From: a virus
DNA length: 20,029 nt
Strand: one strand, 5' to 3'
IMG/VR virus record: IMGVR_UViG_3300048025_000146
Coordinates: 1-20,029 of that record
The translations under genes were made by a program, and so were the position numbers. Shown piece after piece: positions 5,847 to 12,820 of this stretch. The number at the start of each line of letters is the position of its first letter. Position 1 is the first letter of the stretch. The notes beneath the pieces are model-generated. The model was not told the DNA's origin and did not search any database. It saw only the letters and a program-made list of their open reading frames with translations.

Positions 5847-6762
5847 AGAAGAAAACACAACAACCTTGGGTGGAGGACTTGAATCCGCACCACAAGAAAC
5901 ACAACAAGCTGCACCAACACAAGGAATAGATTTTGCTAGTCCTGATGTGTATAAACAGTTTGTTAGTTCATTGCCAGAGAATTTACAGTCTGTGCAATCA
6001 ATTCAAAGCACAGAGAACTTCCAAGCACTAGCTGACCAAATGGTTAATGCTCAAAGTGCGTTAGGAAAGAAACGACTAGAGGCACCCCAACAGGATTGGA
6101 CACAAGAACAGTGGGATGGCTACTATGAGTCGATACGACCAGAGGGTGGTGAGTATGAGATACCAGACTCTGTAAGTCTACCAGAGGGTTATGATCCAGA
6201 GAGCGTACCGCAGTTTGAGGATGACACTATGCAAGAGATTGTGGACTTAGCAGGTACTATGGGGCTGTCACAACAACAGTTCGATCAGTTATATGGAGCG
6301 TACAGTACAATGATTATGGACGCAGATAAAATCAGTACGCAAGAGCAAACTGAAACCTTAAATAAATACAACATGGATCTTCGTGGAGAGTGGGGTCAAT
6401 TGTATGATAAGAACGTCGAAGCCTCAAACCAAGCGTATGAGGCTATTGCTACTGACATACCTGAAATCAGGGAGTTAGTTGAAGCAAATCCATATGTTGC
6501 AAATCACCCAGGTGTTTTAAAACTATTTAACAAAATCGCAGAAATATCAGGAGATTCTTTACCTGTAGTGAATAACACAGATCCAACATCTGGATTTGGG
6601 AATGAGAATGTGCATTCACTTAGAGCACAATTACAGGATATAGATACAAACAATAAAGACCTGTTGTTAACGAATCCAGCGTCATTGCCGCTTGATAAGC
6701 GATCAGAACGTGACGCAATCTTAGCAAAAAGAGAACAATTATTTGCTAAACTGTACTCTTAG
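5839..6762 (+). CDS. Capsid assembly scaffolding protein
   Basis: The 307-aa product is acidic and rich in Gln/Glu/Ser, with no enzymatic motif. An unstructured N-terminus (EEENTTTLGGG) leads into SLPENLQSV...ENFQALADQMVNAQSALGKKRLEAP (44-82), a pattern typical of T7 gp9-like scaffolds: 'lp..l.s..s......LA..yvnaqs.iGk..l..P'. The segment around 89-120 (W..YYESIRPEGGEYEIP) fits too. The C-terminus is basic and helical (KRSERDAILAKREQLFAKLY), like the capsid-binding end of known scaffolds. It would guide capsid assembly and leave before or during packaging. It lies directly before the capsid leader. Confidence 0.88.
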   Translation: MSEEENTTTLGGGLESAPQETQQAAPTQGIDFASPDVYKQFVSSLPENLQSVQSIQSTENFQALADQMVNAQSALGKKRLEAPQQDWTQEQWDGYYESIRPEGGEYEIPDSVSLPEGYDPESVPQFEDDTMQEIVDLAGTMGLSQQQFDQLYGAYSTMIMDADKISTQEQTETLNKYNMDLRGEWGQLYDKNVEASNQAYEAIATDIPEIRELVEANPYVANHPGVLKLFNKIAEISGDSLPVVNNTDPTSGFGNENVHSLRAQLQDIDTNNKDLLLTNPASLPLDKRSERDAILAKREQLFAKLYS

Positions 6763-6774
6763 TCGTAAACAGAC

Positions 6775-6803
6775 TTGACATTATCTACAAAGTAGGCTAT
6801 TCG
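6775..6803 (+). promoter_or_regulatory. Possible weak promoter before the capsid gene
   Basis: A perfect TTGACA (6775-6780) lies 13 bases after the scaffold stop. With 17 nt spacing the -10 would be TATTCG, which matches only three consensus positions. The element overlaps the left arm of the hairpin that follows. TTGACA also occurs at 1027, before the terminase operon, so it may be a shared -35 element. Weakly supported. Confidence 0.2.
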
Positions 6804-6828
6804 ATGTGTATTGGGTAGCCTATTTTTT
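6791..6828 (+). terminator. Terminator-like hairpin between scaffold and capsid
   Basis: AGTAGGCTA (6791-6799) pairs with TAGCCTATT (6816-6824) in a 9-bp stem with one G-T pair and a 16-nt loop. The 3' arm runs into six T (6823-6828). This is an acceptable intrinsic terminator but the loop is long. Alternative structures use the same bases, so readthrough may be regulated. Confidence 0.5.
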
Positions 6829-6942
6829 AGGTCCAATTAACAGCTTTGGAAAGCCGCTGGTATCGTAAAACTAGATGAGTCCGAAAGGGTAGCTTATTGA
6901 AAACAAACTATTCATTCTAAATTCTAATTATTATATAAAATC
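6829..6942 (+). promoter_or_regulatory. Capsid mRNA leader with alternative RNA pairings
   Basis: ATTGG (6810-6814) pairs with CCAAT (6833-6837) and CCTA (6819-6822) with TAGG (6828-6831), a hairpin that would break the terminator. The terminator's left arm (6791-6802) can instead pair with 6887-6898 over 12 bp including four G-U pairs. Further local stems are CAGC/GCTG (6841-6844, 6856-6859) and CC-GAAA-GG (6881-6888). The last ~40 bases before the ATG are AT-only-like and lack a Shine-Dalgarno sequence. Confidence 0.4.
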
Positions 6943-8034
6943 ATGGCAAATGTAGGTTATCAAGGATATTCGTACGGTGCTAATAACCCTAATGGTAATA
7001 CATCAACAACTGGTGCATACCCTGGGGGAGCAGCTGCGGATAACCAAATAGAAAAAGCATACGTTGAAGCTTTCAAAGCTGGTTTCGAACAAGCATTCCA
7101 GCAAACAGAATCGAAACTTCAACCGTATTTCGAACAAGAATCCCAAAACGAAGAGTATCAATACTTCGATAGAATCGGTGCAGCCGAAGATATGGAGGAG
7201 AATACAACTCGTTTTGGAGACAATCCAAACTCTGAGATCGCACACGACAGACGTCGTATCGGTCTTGTAGACTACGAGTTAGGTAAATATGTTGATGAGA
7301 AAGATCTCAAACGAGTTCTTACTGATCCAATGAACGCTTACACACAAGCTTTATTAGCTTCTGGTAAACGTAAAATTGATGACATTATTATCGACTCCTT
7401 ATACGGAACTGCTTACACAGGTAAGTCAGGAGGAACATCAGTTACATTCTCACGTGCTGCAACAGCCGAGGGAAATGCTGACATCGCAGTTGGTACCATC
7501 TCTAAAGGTATCACAAACCCAGTTACAACAGTTGGAGATTACACTCTAGTCGCAGGCGACACAGAAGGTTTCTCAGTTGGAGCTGATTATGGTGGTGCGA
7601 ACACTGGTCTCACTCTTGCCAAACTTAAAGCAGCTCGCCAAACAATGTTACGTTTGGAAGCAATCAGTCAAGACGACGTTGTTAATGTGTTCTGTACACA
7701 TACACAACTTATGGATCTACTAGGGATTGATGAAATTATTAACTCAGACTATGCAGTACGTAAAGCACTAGCAGAAGGATCGGTTACTACATTCATGGGA
7801 TTCCGTTTCATCCATACTGAGCGTCTACAGATGTCAACTGGTGCAGCAGCTGATGAGCGTCGTGTTATCGTCGCAACTCCTAAGGCACTTAAGTTCTCAA
7901 CTGGTACATCTCTTAAGGGAGACGTATGGAGAGTTCCTTCTAAGAAGAACATTCCTTACATCTACTTCAAGATGTGTGCAGGTGCTTCACGTATGTGGGG
8001 TGAGGTTGCAGGAGAAATCCGTTGTAAAGAGTAA
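6943..8034 (+). CDS. Major capsid protein
   Basis: The 363-aa product should be the main head subunit. It has a flexible Gly/Asn/Ser N-terminus (1-32), an acidic and Gln-rich helix (35-85), then RRRIGLVDYELGKYVDEKDLKRVLTDPMNAYTQALLASGKRKIDDIIIDSLYGTAYTGK (103-161). That 'D...DP...Y.qAl..a..RkiDd.ii..l.GtA.tG' signature is typical of the HK97-fold-like capsid proteins of non-enterobacterial podoviruses. The later half is beta-rich with a basic segment near ATPKALKFSTG. It stands alone between a leader/terminator-like region and a strong terminator, consistent with separate high-level expression. The ATG at 6943 is preceded by TATATAAAATC, with no Shine-Dalgarno sequence. No slippery frameshift site like that of T7 gene 10 is evident at the end. 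Confidence 0.93.
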   Translation: MANVGYQGYSYGANNPNGNTSTTGAYPGGAAADNQIEKAYVEAFKAGFEQAFQQTESKLQPYFEQESQNEEYQYFDRIGAAEDMEENTTRFGDNPNSEIAHDRRRIGLVDYELGKYVDEKDLKRVLTDPMNAYTQALLASGKRKIDDIIIDSLYGTAYTGKSGGTSVTFSRAATAEGNADIAVGTISKGITNPVTTVGDYTLVAGDTEGFSVGADYGGANTGLTLAKLKAARQTMLRLEAISQDDVVNVFCTHTQLMDLLGIDEIINSDYAVRKALAEGSVTTFMGFRFIHTERLQMSTGAAADERRVIVATPKALKFSTGTSLKGDVWRVPSKKNIPYIYFKMCAGASRMWGEVAGEIRCKE

Positions 8035-8048
8035 TTATCTTATCGAGT

Positions 8049-8086
8049 TACCTCCTAGCTTATATGCTAGGGGGTACTCCCTTTTT
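8049..8086 (+). terminator. Strong intrinsic terminator after the capsid gene
   Basis: TACCTCCTAGC (8049-8059) pairs with GCTAGGGGGTA (8066-8076) in an 11-bp stem with one G-T pair and loop TTATAT. A run of five T follows at 8082-8086. A shorter competing hairpin, AGGG/CCCT (8069-8072 with 8079-8082), sits immediately before the T-run. Position directly after the capsid gene matches the late terminator of T7. Confidence 0.8.
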
Positions 8087-8091
8087 AAATA

Positions 8092-8898
8092 ATGGCTACA
8101 CCCACTACTTTTACATTATATGATATCTTAAACAGCGGTTTAAGAAAGATAGGCAGTCCTGAGGTTGCTTCTGATGATACTACTAGTATCTCATATACCA
8201 CAGCTTATGGTGCATTAAAAGATGCCCAATTTTCTATTTTTGGAACCAATGTGTTTCAATACAACACACGAACAGTATTGATGACTGGTAATGATGTTAA
8301 TGCTTCTGATTACAACACTACACAAAGTCCACCATACTATGGGTCTTCAGCCGCTTATGGACACACGGATGAGAAACAGAGTCCAGTCCCCTCGGTTTTG
8401 ACATACATGTATAATCTGCCGTCGGATTTTAACATGCTTATTAATTTAAGAACTAAAGACGGATTGTATAGCTTACCTTACCAATTTTCAGGTCACTCTA
8501 TGGGGGACGCTGATTACACTTCAGGAGATCATGACGAAAACGTGGAAAACGAGTCATCAATCCCTAGACTATTTACAGATCACTCAGAAGCACAATTAAC
8601 ATATTCATTTGTACCCAATTTATTGGGACTTGGTGTTGGCAACAGTCATCACACAGCAGCTGACCAAGTAAAAAGAATGCCAGAGTTTTTGTATGATGTT
8701 GTTACTACATATATTGCCCAAGCGATTTGTGTACAACTGACAGGCTCAGAACAGCGAGCAGATGCTTTATATGAACGCTATTTAAAAGCGTTAAGCAGAG
8801 CGAGAATATTAGAAGGGCGTTCTAGTCCAGTACAGGATTTTATAGGTGATAGTAGTTCACGGTTGTTAGATTCTCACAGAAGGTATGGCAAGATATAA
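8092..8898 (+). CDS. Tail tubular protein A (gatekeeper)
   Basis: The 268-aa product is assigned from order and content. It begins TFTLYDILNSGLRKIGSPEV (6-25), typical of T7 gp11-like proteins ('...INs.L..iG..pV'). A conserved-looking helical C-terminal half, RMPEFLYDVVTTYIAQAICVQLTGSEQRADALYERYLKAL, follows, matching the 'p..f..al...lA..la..lt.s......l...y...l' pattern. It is longer than T7 gp11 (196 aa), with an extra Gly/Ser/Tyr-rich stretch around 70-150. It would form the ring between the portal and tail tubular B. Its end overlaps the next gene by 14 nt. Confidence 0.85.
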   Translation: MATPTTFTLYDILNSGLRKIGSPEVASDDTTSISYTTAYGALKDAQFSIFGTNVFQYNTRTVLMTGNDVNASDYNTTQSPPYYGSSAAYGHTDEKQSPVPSVLTYMYNLPSDFNMLINLRTKDGLYSLPYQFSGHSMGDADYTSGDHDENVENESSIPRLFTDHSEAQLTYSFVPNLLGLGVGNSHHTAADQVKRMPEFLYDVVTTYIAQAICVQLTGSEQRADALYERYLKALSRARILEGRSSPVQDFIGDSSSRLLDSHRRYGKI

Positions 8899-11800
8899 AT
8901 CAGTAGTATCTAACTTCTCTGGGGGTCTTGTAAGCCCAAACTTAGTAGGTCGTGTAGATATTGAGAGAACAAAGTCGTCTCTTACTGAGATGACAAACTT
9001 TTTCCCTGATTTACAAGGACCGATGTCATACAGACCTGGCTTTGTAGTCAATCAGAAATGGAGACCACCAGAGAATTCTGTTTCCGTTAACATATTGTTA
9101 GCAACAAACAGGTCATACCAATGTATTTTCTTTCCTGAGGGTTTACATATCATTCGTAGTGATGGAGCAATTATGACATCGTTTGTTGATGCGAACAATG
9201 ACGTGATTCTCAACCCTATTTCCACACCTTATGGAGCAGGTGCTTTAAAAGATTTACGATTTAGTGCGGAAACAGATGTTTTGTATGTGACACATGGAAC
9301 ATATAAACCAAGAAGATTGTTTCCTGGGTTAACCTTTAACAGTGCACAACTCAGATCAACTGAGGGTAATTCTGTGTACAACAACCTGCAATCACAAGAA
9401 GTGGATGCAGATGGTAATCCAACAGGAAACTTAAATTTGTACGCAGAAGTTGAAGTTACAGGTGATGATGTTTGGACTTTTGAGGAAATTAGTTTTGATA
9501 GAGAGCCGTTCTTAGATCTTGATGAGTCTGGTGACAGATTAACAGCATCTAGCATACAGAGAATTACTAAGCTTGAATCTAGTTTTTCATCAGACTTTGA
9601 CGAAATAGCAAATTCCGCAAACCCAACTGATTACTATGTTGAGTATGAAGTAGATAACGTATGGCTTTTAGGTAAGGTTATCACACAATCCGCAAACTAC
9701 CCAGAAGTTGGACTACCCAATGCAGGTGATGGTTTTATATATGTAGAGCCTGTAGACTCAGTTGTTGATATTGAAGACAAAGAAGCCAGACTTTATTTGG
9801 TAGATAACAATGGCGACACAAGTGGGAGCACTAGCGATCAAGATGTTTTAAAGAGGTTTGGAGTGCCAGTTGGTGATATTGTTGTTCGCTCTGATGTTAG
9901 AATTTTTTCCAACAACCAAGCAGGTGCTTGGATAAGAGTTGCTGACGATAGGAGAGCCCTTGATCTGCCTTTACAGAATGACAGGAGTAGGACTAGGTGG
10001 CAGAAAATTAAACAACACAATGGTGTTAAAAGGCACGCTGTTGACTATATAAGAGGACAAGCTACATTAAATGAAGCAAATTATAATGCTGGAGATGTAT
10101 ATAAGTTTTTACGTTTGGGTGGTGCTGATATTGATGTAAAGCATATAAATGACGCTGGTAACGCACATATTGTTGCTGGTGTCTTGCCAAGTGGTTTAGC
10201 TGGCTCTACTGGTACATTTACAATGTACACGGCATTCCACAACAATGGGGGAAATACTGATAGAGTAGCTGCAGCTGCCGATGACACAAACATTGTCGCT
10301 AACTTAACAACTACAATTGAAGTTGACGAAGTAGAGTGTGATTCAACTGCAGACGTGGTAGAAGAGCACACAACAAACCACACAGCTGGAAGACTTATTT
10401 CAACTACAGGTAGTTTAACTGTTACAGTGGTAGCCAATGAGATTACAATTAACTCAACAGGTAACACATTTAACACAACAGACGTAGACAGGCATTTGTT
10501 AGGTACACTAACAGAGAACCATGTGTACTTTAAGATTAAGAGATTTGTTTCAGCTACGCATGTTGTAGCAGAGTTGTTATCACCATTCCCTAAGAACCCT
10601 GTAACAAACACACTTCAAGACAGTGGTAGAATAGATTCCTTTAGGTTGGGTGCTTGGTATACAGACAACTACCCACGGACAGTTGCAAAATATGAGCAAC
10701 GTAGGGTTTACGGAGGTACGTACAAACAACCTAATTATGTGTTCTTTAGTAAAGTAGGGGAGGAATTAGATTTTAGTCCAGTTGAGCCTAATAAACAAGT
10801 TTTAGACACAAATGGTATTTCATACCCTTTATCTAATATAAACTCATCCATTAGGTGGATAAAGAGTGGTACTCAGCTTATCATAGGTACAACAGGTGGT
10901 ATTTTTAGATTACTTCCAAATCAGTTTGCTGCGTCAGTCAGCCCAACATCAGTCAGAATTGAGATGACAGACGATGAGGGTTGTGACAGAGATGGGATAT
11001 TAGTTGGTTCTTCTGTATTCTTTCCTGATCAATCTAACTCTAGGTTGATGGAGTACAACTACGAAGGGGCAAATGGTAATTTTACAAATGATGTATCTAA
11101 GCTTTTATACCCAATATTCGTTGATGACAGTATAAAAACAGTTGCTTACCAACACACACCGCAACCTAGACTTTGGTTATTAACAGAGCAACATAGAGTG
11201 TATGTACTTACTTACTACAAAGCTGAAAACTTCTATGCTTGGTCAAAAGTTGAGATTGATGGTGACATACAAGACATATGTGTTATGCGTGAAGGCTCTG
11301 TAAATGATATTGATCAGGTGTGGATAACAGTAAAAACAGAATCAGGTCTTACACATCAATACTTAGATTTTTCACTAAACTGCTATCTAGATAGAGCCAC
11401 TGTTGGATTTGCTACAAGTTCTTTTGGTAACCCTGGAAGTGGAGCTCCTATGTTCTTTACTAGCCTCAGTACTCAGTTAATAAGATCTGATTCCGCAGCA
11501 ACCACAGTGGGGACTACAACCTTAACAGAGACTGGAGCTAACTGGGTTGTTGATCAATATGTGTCTTACGCCGTAACGTTCGTTACTCCAGAGCATCCAT
11601 TATATGGACAGCATTTTGACATTGTTTCAAATACAGCTGACACACTTACAGTAACTGGTGATATGTCGGCTGCTTCAGATGGGGACTATTACAGGCTAAT
11701 AGACTATAAACGAGAATCCTTAACAGATTTACATAGTCAAGGTGATGAGCTTGATTTAGTAGTTAATGATGTGTATATAGGCACTAAGACTATAACTACA

Positions 11801-12235
11801 ACTATGGGAAATACTTTTGCTGTAAGTGTAAATGAGAGTGAGCTTATAGAAAAAGGTGCGATGAATGATACTACTCCAGGACAGATTTTAAATTATTGTT
11901 TAGGTAAGAAGTATACAGCTAAAGCAAAACCAATGAACCCAAGTTATGATATTTCTAATGGAAACGTGTTTGGAACAGAAGAGTCTCGTGTAGTTACCGC
12001 TAAAGCTTTAATAGCGTCTGGGCTTACGTACGAGATAGGTGTTGGCGATAGTTTCCAAAAAGTAGCTTTAAAAACTTTGACAGCTTACGACAAAGAACCA
12101 TACTCAGGTTTTGACAAAGAAAAGCCTTTACCTAACTCAATGTATGGAGAAGATAAGATACCTCAAATAAGGCACAGTGAACCTTATCCGTTAACAATTT
12201 CAGCACTAATAACTAAGTCAGACATACACGTATAA
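8885..12235 (+). CDS. Tail tubular protein B (nozzle), enlarged
   Basis: The 1116-aa product starts KSVVSNFSGGLVSPNLVGRVDIERTKSSLTEMTNFFPDLQGPMSYRPG (5-51), the signature opening of T7 gp12-like tail nozzle proteins. The usual QRRVYGGTYKQPNYVFFSKVGEELDF segment follows near 600-625. The ending SEPYPLTISALITKSDIHV fits the family C-terminus. It is considerably longer than T7 gp12 (794 aa). Extra Thr/Val/Asn-rich beta sequence lies roughly at 400-590, and a further beta module at about 872-941 reads TGANW...SNTADTLTVTG...YYRLID. The protein would form the tail tip through which DNA leaves, and the extra beta domains could add surface-binding activity. The start at 8885 overlaps the previous gene. 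Confidence 0.9.
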   Translation: MARYKSVVSNFSGGLVSPNLVGRVDIERTKSSLTEMTNFFPDLQGPMSYRPGFVVNQKWRPPENSVSVNILLATNRSYQCIFFPEGLHIIRSDGAIMTSFVDANNDVILNPISTPYGAGALKDLRFSAETDVLYVTHGTYKPRRLFPGLTFNSAQLRSTEGNSVYNNLQSQEVDADGNPTGNLNLYAEVEVTGDDVWTFEEISFDREPFLDLDESGDRLTASSIQRITKLESSFSSDFDEIANSANPTDYYVEYEVDNVWLLGKVITQSANYPEVGLPNAGDGFIYVEPVDSVVDIEDKEARLYLVDNNGDTSGSTSDQDVLKRFGVPVGDIVVRSDVRIFSNNQAGAWIRVADDRRALDLPLQNDRSRTRWQKIKQHNGVKRHAVDYIRGQATLNEANYNAGDVYKFLRLGGADIDVKHINDAGNAHIVAGVLPSGLAGSTGTFTMYTAFHNNGGNTDRVAAAADDTNIVANLTTTIEVDEVECDSTADVVEEHTTNHTAGRLISTTGSLTVTVVANEITINSTGNTFNTTDVDRHLLGTLTENHVYFKIKRFVSATHVVAELLSPFPKNPVTNTLQDSGRIDSFRLGAWYTDNYPRTVAKYEQRRVYGGTYKQPNYVFFSKVGEELDFSPVEPNKQVLDTNGISYPLSNINSSIRWIKSGTQLIIGTTGGIFRLLPNQFAASVSPTSVRIEMTDDEGCDRDGILVGSSVFFPDQSNSRLMEYNYEGANGNFTNDVSKLLYPIFVDDSIKTVAYQHTPQPRLWLLTEQHRVYVLTYYKAENFYAWSKVEIDGDIQDICVMREGSVNDIDQVWITVKTESGLTHQYLDFSLNCYLDRATVGFATSSFGNPGSGAPMFFTSLSTQLIRSDSAATTVGTTTLTETGANWVVDQYVSYAVTFVTPEHPLYGQHFDIVSNTADTLTVTGDMSAASDGDYYRLIDYKRESLTDLHSQGDELDLVVNDVYIGTKTITTTMGNTFAVSVNESELIEKGAMNDTTPGQILNYCLGKKYTAKAKPMNPSYDISNGNVFGTEESRVVTAKALIASGLTYEIGVGDSFQKVALKTLTAYDKEPYSGFDKEKPLPNSMYGEDKIPQIRHSEPYPLTISALITKSDIHV

Positions 12236-12238
12236 ACC

Positions 12239-12817
12239 ATGGGAGTAGCATTAGCAGTAGTAGGAGCAGTAACAAGTTATCAAGCTCAAAGAGACCAAGC
12301 CAAGGCTATGGAGTATCAAGCTCAAGCCGCTAGGCAGCAGGCTGAGTACAATGCTACTGTACAACAACAAAATGCATTATCAGAGGAGCAAGTTGCTAAT
12401 TTCCGAGCGTTAGGTGAGGAGAGGAAGAAGACTGATGCTTTGATTGCATTAGAAAGAACGTTAGAAACTTCTAAAAGAAAAGACTTGTATTCATTGGGTA
12501 AACTAAAGAACCAAGGTGCTTACATGGGTGCTGATTTTGACTTTGTTTTAGAGAGCGGTATGCAAGACATGTTCTCTCAAGAGGTGGAGACATATGTGGA
12601 AGCATCAAGAGCAGGGGCACAATACACTGCACAAGCAGATGAGTTTCGACGTCAAGGTGCAGCTGCACTTAGTGCTGGCTTTACTAAAGCAGACATGACT
12701 ATTATGGCTGGCAATAACAGGGCTAATGATTTAGAAAATGCTGCGTCTACAACACGAACAAACGCATTAGGAAATTTAGCGTCAGGCTTAGCAGAAGCTT
12801 CACAGATGGAAAATTAA
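12239..12817 (+). CDS. Internal virion protein, T7 gp14-like
   Basis: The 192-aa product matches T7 gp14 (196 aa) in length, position and style: a short hydrophobic Val/Ala/Gly start (GVALAVVGAVTSYQ), then a long Ala/Gln-rich helix (QAQRDQAKAMEYQAQAARQQAEYN, 15-38) and further Ala-rich helical sequence with LKNQGAYMGADF. In T7, gp14 is ejected and forms a pore in the outer membrane. The hydrophobic start resembles that of related proteins and is not a cleavable signal peptide. Only three bases separate it from tail tubular B and from the next internal protein, so it sits in the ejection-protein operon. Confidence 0.8.
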   Translation: MGVALAVVGAVTSYQAQRDQAKAMEYQAQAARQQAEYNATVQQQNALSEEQVANFRALGEERKKTDALIALERTLETSKRKDLYSLGKLKNQGAYMGADFDFVLESGMQDMFSQEVETYVEASRAGAQYTAQADEFRRQGAAALSAGFTKADMTIMAGNNRANDLENAASTTRTNALGNLASGLAEASQMEN

Positions 12818-12820
12818 TTT

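Noticed and set aside
6841-6900. Hammerhead-type ribozyme suggested by CTAGATGAGTCCGAAAGG
   Set aside because: The core would need CTGATGA, a stem II and a separate GAAA plus cleavage site. Here an extra A interrupts the core and no stem II fits, so only the superficial similarity remains.
7841-8092. Capsid extension by frameshift into the overlapping frame ending at 8092
   Set aside because: The overlapping frame is a shadow with unlikely composition and no slippery heptamer was seen near the capsid stop.
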